Origin: Rhodospirillales bacterium
GTDB taxonomy: Bacteria; Pseudomonadota; Alphaproteobacteria; Acetobacterales; Acetobacteraceae
Length of the DNA stretch: 10,031 nt
Assembly (NCBI GenBank): GCA_028866445.1
Contig: JAGWIE010000031.1
Span: 1 to 10,031, forward strand
Reading direction: 5' to 3'
Made by a program: the position numbers and the translations under genes
Part shown: one piece after another, positions 1 to 5,265 of the stretch
How positions within the stretch are numbered: position 1 is the first letter of the stretch
Layout of the letters: every line of letters starts with the position of its first letter
The notes under the pieces: model-generated
Database searches by the model: none
Told to the model about the DNA's origin: nothing
What the model saw: the letters and a program-made list of their open reading frames with translations, nothing else

Positions 1-110
1 TGCACCAGCACCGCGCTAAGTGCCGTGCTGGCCAGCAGCCATGCGCCGCGCCAGGCCTTCCGGCTCTGGCCACGCAAGGGCGGCGTATTCTTCTGCCGTT
101 CCATCGCCAT
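1..110 (-). CDS. N-terminus of probable TpsA exoprotein (partial)
   Basis: A reading frame opens 17 bp after the tpsB stop and runs off the window edge, giving 36 visible residues. It starts MAMERQKNTP, has a basic stretch (RGQSRKAWRG) and then a hydrophobic run (AWLLASTALSAVLV), which looks like a long signal peptide of the kind large secreted exoproteins carry. Two ATG codons, at 110 and 104, each have a purine-rich Shine-Dalgarno-like stretch 6 nt upstream (GGAGG and AGGAG), so the exact start is open. Genes directly downstream of a TpsB transporter usually encode its secreted TpsA partner (filamentous haemagglutinin or haemolysin type). That identity comes from position and signal peptide only, because no haemagglutination-activity domain lies inside the window. 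Confidence 0.6.
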   Translation of the reverse strand, partial: MAMERQKNTPPLRGQSRKAWRGAWLLASTALSAVLV

Positions 111-127
111 CTCCTGCCTCCCGGCGC

Positions 128-1870
128 TTAAAACCGCGCCGTAACACCCCAGTAAATCGTTGTATCAGATAACGGTGCGACATTGGTGGCGGCCGGCGTC
201 AGCCGGGTCACCAGCCGGTGCGTCACTTCGCCATCAAGTTCCATATTATTTGTCAGCCCCAACCGCACGCCGCCGCCGGTGGAGGCAATTTTGTGGTTCA
301 AATCCGTCGGCAGGTTCGACCAGGTTTCGCCCCAGTCATAAAAGCCGTAAAACTGTGCACCCAGATCAAAATCGTAATGGAACAGAGTGAAATCCGTCCC
401 GGTGTTCAATTGCAGCTCCGCCGTGGCATAGGCGGCTTTGTCGCCCACCACCTCGCCGGAATAATAACCGCGGGTAAAGCGTGTGCCGCCAAGGTAGAAT
501 TCCTCCACCGAGGGCAGCACGTCTGGCGTGTATTGCCCGCCCACCTCAGTGCGCAGCGCCACATCCGCCGTTTGCCAGGGGGAGAACAGCGTCTGCACCC
601 GGCTGATGGAGCCGTTGATTTTCCAGAAATCGAATTTCGCACTGGCCCGCCCGCCCGGTGGTGTGGTGCGCCCGTCTGCTGAAGAGCCCAGGAACGGCAG
701 CCCTTGCGACGCCTGAACATCCACCACATTCAGCGCGTTGCGGGTATTGCCCGCCAGCAAATCCTGCCAGGCATATTGCGTGTTCAGCCGGGCGGCGCGC
801 AGGCTGTCCGTGCTGGTTACCGTGCCGGCGGTGGAGATAGTGTTTTGTTCCGCATCCAGCCGTAAATGCACGCTGAGATTCTGATTGCGGCGCAGAATAA
901 CAGGGTAGCTCAGCTCGCCGCCGAACACGCTCACCTGGCTTTCATACCCCACAGAGCCCAGCACCCCGCTGGGATGGGCCCGCCCGGAACCGCCATAAAA
1001 CTTAGCCCGCAAGCCAGAGGTGCCGATGAAGAAACTTTCCGAAACCTGGCCGAAATTATCGGTGTTGCCGCTGGTGTGATAAAATGAAAGCTCAGTCTGG
1101 TCGCCAAGCGAGGTCAGGCTGTTCACATCCAGCACCAGCAGCCCTTCCGCGGGGCCGGTTTCGTTGAAGCTGCGGTTATCGGCCGTTACCAATCCGGAAA
1201 CGGTCTGTTTGGAAACCTCCGCCACCAATGTCAGCGCCCCTGGGTCGCCGTTATCCGATTGCAGAACGGCATGAACGGCAACACCGGGCACCTGCTGGGC
1301 CAATAGCAGCCAGCGTTCCAGCGTTGCCTCGTTCAACGGGCGCTGTTCTGTAAGGTGTTGAAGAAAGCCCAGCACCATTGTGCCCGCCGGGCCGATATCC
1401 TTCGAGAGTTTGACGTTAGTGATATAACCTTCCGTCACCACGAAACGGACATTCCCCGCCGCATCCACGTCCAGCGTGACGGTGGAGAGAATATAACCGT
1501 GGTTCCGGTAGAGTGAGACCAGCGCCGCGCGGTCTGCCGCCAGTTTGGAAAGTGGCACGCTTTGCCCCGCCAGCCCGGCGATGATCTTGTTCAGCCTCGC
1601 GGGTGGAAAAGCCGTGGCGCCGATAATGCTCGCCGAGTGCACGGGGATGGCAACCGGCGGCAGCGGCGATGCTGGTCCACCTTGTGGAATGGCCGGAAGC
1701 CCCTGGCCAAGATTTGGGGTGGGGGCGGGCATGATATGCGGCAAGGGAGATGTCGCGAGGTTTGGAGCGATGACTTGCGCAAACGCCGCATTCGCGGTTG
1801 CCGCTGCAAGGGCGCAACCCGCAACCGCGGCAAGTGCTCCACGCCTGACCCTGAACAACCCGCTTCGCAT
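128..1870 (-). CDS. TpsB-type two-partner secretion transporter (ShlB/FhaC family)
   Basis: An outer-membrane beta-barrel that exports a large partner protein from periplasm to cell surface. The 580-residue length is typical of the family. A signal peptide (about residues 1-31, probable cleavage after AFA) is followed by a proline-rich linker (about 36-76), then two POTRA domains (about 77-150 and 151-223) that recognise the substrate. The first contains the motif-like stretch LYRNHGY at 120-126. The remainder is the barrel and includes the conserved family motif LGGTRFTRGYY (460-470), with the expected arginine at 467, and GFYDWGE (509-515) near the end. The chain ends in phenylalanine, as expected for recognition by the BAM complex. 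The start at 1870 is supported by the complete signal peptide and an AGGG stretch just upstream. The gene is followed closely by the probable TpsA gene, so transporter and substrate form one operon. The family call is firm; the substrate is unknown. Confidence 0.93.
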   Translation of the reverse strand: MRSGLFRVRRGALAAVAGCALAAATANAAFAQVIAPNLATSPLPHIMPAPTPNLGQGLPAIPQGGPASPLPPVAIPVHSASIIGATAFPPARLNKIIAGLAGQSVPLSKLAADRAALVSLYRNHGYILSTVTLDVDAAGNVRFVVTEGYITNVKLSKDIGPAGTMVLGFLQHLTEQRPLNEATLERWLLLAQQVPGVAVHAVLQSDNGDPGALTLVAEVSKQTVSGLVTADNRSFNETGPAEGLLVLDVNSLTSLGDQTELSFYHTSGNTDNFGQVSESFFIGTSGLRAKFYGGSGRAHPSGVLGSVGYESQVSVFGGELSYPVILRRNQNLSVHLRLDAEQNTISTAGTVTSTDSLRAARLNTQYAWQDLLAGNTRNALNVVDVQASQGLPFLGSSADGRTTPPGGRASAKFDFWKINGSISRVQTLFSPWQTADVALRTEVGGQYTPDVLPSVEEFYLGGTRFTRGYYSGEVVGDKAAYATAELQLNTGTDFTLFHYDFDLGAQFYGFYDWGETWSNLPTDLNHKIASTGGGVRLGLTNNMELDGEVTHRLVTRLTPAATNVAPLSDTTIYWGVTARF

Positions 1871-1898
1871 TATTCCCTGCCAATTCTTCTTCCGTATC

Positions 1899-1928
1899 GT
1901 TATAAACCTAAAACTTGTTCTAGGTTAA
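1899..1928 (-). promoter_or_regulatory. Candidate tpsB promoter
   Basis: Read on the minus strand, TTAACC (1928-1923) followed by an 18-bp spacer and TATAAC (1904-1899) resembles a sigma-70 type promoter, with an expected start of transcription about 20 nt before the tpsB ATG. The surroundings are clearly more AT-rich than the coding DNA. The assignment rests on consensus similarity only. Confidence 0.4.
1905..1926. repeat. 22-bp dyad over the tpsB promoter, candidate operator
   Basis: On the plus strand the left arm AACCTAAAAC (1905-1914) and right arm GTTCTAGGTT (1917-1926) are separated by 2 bases and pair at 9 of 10 positions. The dyad covers the spacer and part of the -35 of the candidate tpsB promoter, where a repressor would be expected to act. 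No regulator gene lies beside it, so the binding protein is unknown. Confidence 0.5.
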
Positions 1929-2033
1929 TCTCATCTTCATAATTTTAGACGTTGCGATTATAAAATTACATGACAATTCCGGTTTGAGGCGCGGTTATTG
2001 CACCTTCGGCTTATTCGGGATTAGGCTTTCCGT

Positions 2034-2327
2034 ATGCCGATGCCCGCCGCCCGCCTGACCGACATGCATGTCTGCCCGATGGTGGATGTGCTGGTGCCTC
2101 ATGTCGGTGGCCCCATCACCGGCCCTGGCGTACCCACCGTGCTCATTGGCGGGCTGCCCGCCGCCTGTTTGGGTGACATGGCCACATGCGTCGGCCCGCC
2201 GGATACGATTATAAAAGGTTCCGCCACGGTGATGATCGGCGGCAAGCCAGCCGCCCGAATGCTCGATAATTGCGCCCATGGCGGCATGATCGTGCTGGGC
2301 TGCTTTACCGTTCTGGTCGGCGGGTAA
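2034..2327 (+). CDS. Stand-alone PAAR-domain protein
   Basis: A 97-residue protein consisting of a single PAAR domain, the small cone that sharpens the VgrG spike of type VI secretion systems and carries or couples effectors. Three repeating turns are visible: PTVLIGGLPAACLGD (34-48), ATVMIGGKPAARMLD (64-78) and CFTVLVGG (90-97). Candidate zinc ligands are H12, C14, H23, C52, C80 and H82. The protein has no N- or C-terminal extension and so carries no effector domain of its own. Two ATGs (codons 1 and 3) are possible; the upstream Shine-Dalgarno signal is weak (AGG about 10 nt before the first). No vgrG, hcp or sheath gene is in the window, so it is an orphan here. It is transcribed divergently from tpsB and converges on the ctaG-like gene. 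Confidence 0.88.
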   Translation: MPMPAARLTDMHVCPMVDVLVPHVGGPITGPGVPTVLIGGLPAACLGDMATCVGPPDTIIKGSATVMIGGKPAARMLDNCAHGGMIVLGCFTVLVGG

Positions 2328-2328
2328 G

Positions 2329-2380
2329 CGGGCGTTAAATACAACGAGGCTTAAAGTTCAGTCGTCCTGATTAACGCCCG
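2329..2380. repeat. Inverted repeat between convergent genes
   Basis: CGGGCGTTAA at 2329-2338, just after the PAAR stop, and its exact reverse complement TTAACGCCCG at 2371-2380, which contains the stop of the convergent membrane-protein gene, form 10-bp perfect arms around a 32-base spacer. It could act as a weak bidirectional terminator stem, but no T-tract follows either arm and the loop is long. The symmetry could be chance. Confidence 0.35.
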
Positions 2381-3282
2381 GTCCATTTCGCTTCGTAAAT
2401 TTTGGCGCCCTTTGGCGGCACGAAGTCTTCATCGGCTTTTATCTCGGCCAGGCGCAGCGCGTTCAGCGTGATGATAAGGGCGGCCACATTCATCATGCCC
2501 GGCGGTATCCACATAATCAGCCCGCCCAAAAGCTGGTCGTGCTGTGCCGAGATAGTGGGAAACAGCCGTCCGCAAAGCTCATAGAACGAAAACAGATTTT
2601 TGGTGGTAAGCGCGATATAGGCACCGATGGCAATTTGCGGAAACATCACGAAAAACCCGGTGCCCGCGCGGGCGAGGTACGAATATTTGCAGGGCGGTTT
2701 CGGGCGCGGGTCAAGTGCTACCATCCAGAACAGCACGCCGCCCGCGAGGCAGGAAAAATTCATCACCGCGTAAAGTGCGGGGTCGATCATCGCATCGAAA
2801 TGCACAGAAGGGATCAGCCAGATATCGCTGGTGAGAATAAACACCGCCATCGCCGCCAGCGGGTGGGCGAGAAACCGTATCGGCTGCCATAGCCTTATTG
2901 CTTCGCGGCTCACCCAGCCAGGTGCCCCCGCCGCCAGCGCCGCCCCCGGCCAGGAAATGCCCGCGCAAAAGGGTGCCACCATGCTCAGCATCACCGCCTG
3001 CGTGCGGTTAAGAAAAAACATGTGTTGCGCGATATATTCAAAATGCGTTTGCAGCACGAACCAGACGCCAACCACACCCGCAAAGAAAAAGCTCTGCCGC
3101 ACCGGACCGGGCTTTTCCGCCAGACGCTTTATGCCGCGCCAATACCACAGGGCCAGCAACAGGCAGCCAGCAAACACAAGCGGGTTGAACACGAAAGGCA
3201 GCAGAAACGGCAGCTTTGCGGGCACGAAATGGCACAGCCCGCCCACCAGCACGGTGAGAAGAAGCAGCCAGAGTTCAGCCAT
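2371..3282 (-). CDS. CtaG-family cytochrome c oxidase assembly membrane protein
   Basis: A 303-residue multi-spanning inner-membrane protein of the Caa3_CtaG type, a family associated with assembly of haem-copper oxidases; the exact biochemical role is poorly defined. It is distinct from the Cox11 protein that is also called CtaG in alphaproteobacteria. Hydrophobic segments occur at about 4-20, 26-48, 64-78, 95-118, 139-158, 170-190, 207-226 and 252-277. Family landmarks are FEYIAQHMF (81-89), VAPF (102-105), LAHPLAAMAVF (138-148) and DQLLGGLIMWIPPG (249-262). The position where many relatives have a histidine in an 'EH' pair seems to be VMN (173-175) here, which may be a variant subgroup. 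The start codon ATG (3282) overlaps the end of the upstream Lrp gene by 8 bp, so translation is probably coupled. No oxidase subunit gene is in the window. Confidence 0.85.
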   Translation of the reverse strand: MAELWLLLLTVLVGGLCHFVPAKLPFLLPFVFNPLVFAGCLLLALWYWRGIKRLAEKPGPVRQSFFFAGVVGVWFVLQTHFEYIAQHMFFLNRTQAVMLSMVAPFCAGISWPGAALAAGAPGWVSREAIRLWQPIRFLAHPLAAMAVFILTSDIWLIPSVHFDAMIDPALYAVMNFSCLAGGVLFWMVALDPRPKPPCKYSYLARAGTGFFVMFPQIAIGAYIALTTKNLFSFYELCGRLFPTISAQHDQLLGGLIMWIPPGMMNVAALIITLNALRLAEIKADEDFVPPKGAKIYEAKWTGR

Positions 3283-3766
3283 TCAACTTGTCCATCGGCA
3301 CGCCGGAAAGCGCACGGCTGGTGCGGATGGTTTGCAGCGTCTGCACCCGCGCCACGCTCGGCGCGTTGGTCAGGCGCTGAGTAAGCTGGTTTTCATGCGC
3401 GGCATCCCGCGCCACCAGCTTCAGTAGAAAATCGCCGCCACCGCGGATCATGTGGCATTCCCGCACTTCCGGCCAGCTCGCCGCCAGCGCCTCAAACGCT
3501 TCCAGCACTGAGAGCTTCTGGCTCTCCAGCCCTACGATCACGAAAAACGCAATCTGCCAGCCCAGCTTCTGGCCGTCTGTTTCGGCGTGATAGCCCTTGA
3601 TATATCCAGCTTCTTCCAACCGGCGCACCCGGCGCAGGCAAGGCGGGGGTGAGATGCCGGCGCGCCGCGCCAGCTCCACATTGGTCATGCGCCCATCTTC
3701 CTGCAACTCCGCGAGTATCTTGCGGTCAATCTCGTCCAGTATCAGCGGTTCGGCTTCGGTTTGCAT
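3275..3766 (-). CDS. Lrp/AsnC-family transcriptional regulator
   Basis: A feast/famine-type DNA-binding regulator that usually senses amino acids. From the chosen start it has 163 residues, the usual family size. The N-terminal helix-turn-helix covers about 10-58 (LDEIDRKILAEL, then MTNVELARRAGISPPPCLRRVRRLEEAGYIKGYHA in overlapping parts), with the recognition helix at about 39-50. The C-terminal RAM effector-binding and oligomerisation domain covers about 70-150 and includes VRECHMIRGGGDFLLKLVA (101-119). The frame extends upstream to an ATG at 3784 and a TTG at 3793. I prefer ATG 3766 because GGGA lies about 5 nt before it and the length fits, but 3784 is possible. The gene ends inside the start of the ctaG-like gene (ATGGCTGA shared), which suggests one transcript. 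It is divergent from the flavoprotein gene, a natural candidate target along with its own operon. Confidence 0.9.
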   Translation of the reverse strand: MQTEAEPLILDEIDRKILAELQEDGRMTNVELARRAGISPPPCLRRVRRLEEAGYIKGYHAETDGQKLGWQIAFFVIVGLESQKLSVLEAFEALAASWPEVRECHMIRGGGDFLLKLVARDAAHENQLTQRLTNAPSVARVQTLQTIRTSRALSGVPMDKLNG

Positions 3767-3915
3767 GAAATTCCCGGAATCCATTTCGCGCAATATAATT
3801 ACGTCTGCGCGTTTGGCTATGGCGAAATTGTGGATTCACCGTCAGCGCCGAAGATGGTTGACGCGCGGGCGCAGGAATGAGCCTCATTGAGCCATGGTGG
3901 CAGGACAAGTTTTGC

Positions 3916-4704
3916 ATGATTGATGCGGCGGTGATCGGCGGCGGCCCGGCGGGTTTGGCGGCGGCGCTGCGGCTGAAGGCGCGCGGGGTAAAACATGTCG
4001 CCATTCTGGAACGCGAGTCCATCCTGGGCGGGGCGCTGCTGCTAAACCCCCGCCGGATTTATGGGTTTTGGCAATTTGGGCGTTTGCTTGGCGGACCAGC
4101 CTATGCCGCGCGCCTGGCGCAGGCGGCAGCGGCGGCGGGGGTGGAGATTCGGCTCAACCATGAGGTGATGGCGCTGCGCCCCAACGGCGTGATGGCGGTT
4201 TCGGCCCCGGATAGCACCCGCGTCATGGCGCGGCGGGTGTTGCTCACCGCGCCCGTGGCGGCAAGCCATTTGCACCTGGACCCGGCATTGGGCGGCCCGG
4301 CGGTGGACCAATATGACCGCTGCTCGGATATTTCCTATTTCGCAACCGCGAAGCTCGCGGGCATGGAAACGCCGGAGTTTCGTAGCGGAACTATATCTGG
4401 CGATTATATCGCGGACGATCTTTCAGGCGGGCTGCCAAGCCTGGAAGGCAGGCTGGAAGTGTTGGCCGGCCTGGGTATCCGTTCGGTCGTGCCGCAATGT
4501 CTGGCGCATGTGGCACCACTGCGCGGCCGGCTGGAAGTTCGCGCGGCTGAAGCCAGACAAGGCCAATTGCGCGTGCGCGCGGGGGAGGTGGTGCTCTACC
4601 GCCGCCGGGTGGCGGTGCAACCGGATCGGCACATTGTCATCGATCTGGATGGAATGAAAACCCCGCCGGATGATGCCAAGCTGATTGTTGAAATCGTCAC
4701 ATAA
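3916..4704 (+). CDS. Short FAD/NAD(P)-binding flavoprotein, function unknown
   Basis: A 262-residue protein that begins directly with a Rossmann-type FAD-binding motif: VIGGGPAGLAAA (6-17), an acidic residue ending the second strand (E32 in AILERE) and a GG pair (38-39). A stretch at about 47-60 (YGFWQFGRLLGGPA) and the following AARLAQAAAAAGVEI resemble the N-terminal part of pyridine-nucleotide-disulphide-type oxidoreductases. Those are usually 400 residues or more and carry a second dinucleotide-binding fold, which I do not see here. I do not recognise the C-terminal half (about 145-262). It ends VIDLDGMKTPPDDAKLIVEIVT-like without cysteine clusters. The start at 3916 is chosen because the flavin fold begins there; an upstream in-frame ATG at 3877 would add 13 residues, with an AGGA touching the start codon. 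The gene is divergent from the Lrp gene and converges on ndk. Catalytic activity and substrate cannot be named. Confidence 0.75.
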   Translation: MIDAAVIGGGPAGLAAALRLKARGVKHVAILERESILGGALLLNPRRIYGFWQFGRLLGGPAYAARLAQAAAAAGVEIRLNHEVMALRPNGVMAVSAPDSTRVMARRVLLTAPVAASHLHLDPALGGPAVDQYDRCSDISYFATAKLAGMETPEFRSGTISGDYIADDLSGGLPSLEGRLEVLAGLGIRSVVPQCLAHVAPLRGRLEVRAAEARQGQLRVRAGEVVLYRRRVAVQPDRHIVIDLDGMKTPPDDAKLIVEIVT

Positions 4705-4737
4705 AAAACCCCGCCTGGCCGGATGGCTGGCGGGGTT
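4703..4737 (-). terminator. Intrinsic terminator of ndk
   Basis: Read leftwards, a 9-bp perfect GC-rich stem (AACCCCGCC at 4707-4715 pairing with GGCGGGGTT at 4729-4737) with a 13-base loop is followed by a run of six T. It lies 18 bp after the ndk stop codon, the standard layout of a rho-independent terminator. The T-run is the complement of the A-run that begins in the flavoprotein stop codon, so the terminator directly abuts the convergent gene. On the plus strand no T-run follows, so it should work mainly for ndk. Confidence 0.9.
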
Positions 4738-4755
4738 GAATGCGTCAGGTCCGGA

Positions 4756-5178
4756 TCAGGCGACGATCTCGATTTCCGCGAAGAAGAAGGAGATTTCGTT
4801 CGCGGCGGCTTCCGGGCTGTCGGAGCCATGCACGGAATTGGCTTCGATGGATTCCGCGAATTCCTTGCGGATGGTGCCGGGTTCGGCATTGGCCGGGTTG
4901 GTGGCACCCATAATCTCGCGGTTCTTGGCGATGGCGTTTTCGCCCACCAGAACCTGCGCCACCACCGGGCCGGAGATCATGAAGGAGACGAGGTCTTTAA
5001 AGAACGGGCGGGCGGAATGCACGGCATAAAACGCCTCGGCCTGGGCCTTGGTGAGATGCAGGCGCTTGGCAGCCGCCACGGTGAGACCCTTTTCCTCGAA
5101 CTTGGTGTTGATTTTGCCGGTGAGGTTGCGGCGGGTGGCGTCTGGTTTGATGATGGAGAGCGTGCGTTCGGTGGCCAT
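4756..5178 (-). CDS. ndk: Nucleoside diphosphate kinase
   Basis: Transfers the gamma-phosphate of ATP to other nucleoside diphosphates through a phosphohistidine intermediate, balancing NTP and dNTP pools in the cytoplasm. From ATG 5178 it has 140 residues, exactly the bacterial family size. Visible landmarks are IIKPDATRRNL (9-19) with the phosphate-contacting lysine 11, GATNPANAEPGTIRKEF (91-107) with arginine 104, and the active-site NSVHGSDS (114-121) with the catalytic histidine at 117. An in-frame start 33 bp upstream would add MRAQLSLGIDT, which has no counterpart in the family, so ATG 5178 is preferred; GGGA lies about 9 nt before it. The gene stands alone, ends at its own intrinsic terminator and is divergent from the ABC-F gene. 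No unusual residue was noticed. Confidence 0.97.
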   Translation of the reverse strand: MATERTLSIIKPDATRRNLTGKINTKFEEKGLTVAAAKRLHLTKAQAEAFYAVHSARPFFKDLVSFMISGPVVAQVLVGENAIAKNREIMGATNPANAEPGTIRKEFAESIEANSVHGSDSPEAAANEISFFFAEIEIVA

Positions 5179-5218
5179 GGTATCAATTCCCAATGAAAGT
5201 TGCGCGCGCAATAGCCGG

Positions 5219-5247
5219 GCCGCCCAGGCTGGGCAAGCCCTGGCGGC
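5219..5247. repeat. Imperfect hairpin upstream of the ABC-F gene
   Basis: GCCGCC plus AGG (5219-5224, 5226-5228) can pair with CCTGGCGGC (5239-5247), giving a 9-bp GC-rich stem with one bulged C and a 10-base loop. It ends 18 bp before the ABC-F start codon and lies in the divergent ndk/ABC-F spacer. There is no T-run after it, so it is not a plain terminator. It might be a leader structure or chance in GC-rich DNA. Confidence 0.25.
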
Positions 5248-5265
5248 TTATATACAGAAAGCCGC

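Noticed and set aside
1416..1883. Long overlapping frame on the minus strand in the tpsB 5' region
   Set aside because: It is a shifted reading of tpsB, arginine- and histidine-rich without domain features, while the tpsB frame has a signal peptide and POTRA domains.
1905..1926. LexA or CtrA box in the tpsB dyad
   Set aside because: The spacing does not match the alphaproteobacterial direct repeats GTTC-N7-GTTC or TTAA-N7-TTAA.
3767..3793. Longer Lrp protein from TTG 3793 or ATG 3784
   Set aside because: Both upstream starts lack a clear ribosome binding site and the added residues precede the family's usual N-terminus; 3784 remains possible.
4313..4657. Alternative plus-strand frame in the C-terminal half of the flavoprotein gene, considered as a frameshifted continuation
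   Set aside because: Its product is rich in tryptophan, cysteine and arginine with no oxidoreductase motif, so it does not restore a full-length enzyme.
5179..5211. N-terminal extension of ndk by 11 residues
   Set aside because: The family starts at MATERT-like sequence, giving exactly 140 residues, and the extension has no counterpart.
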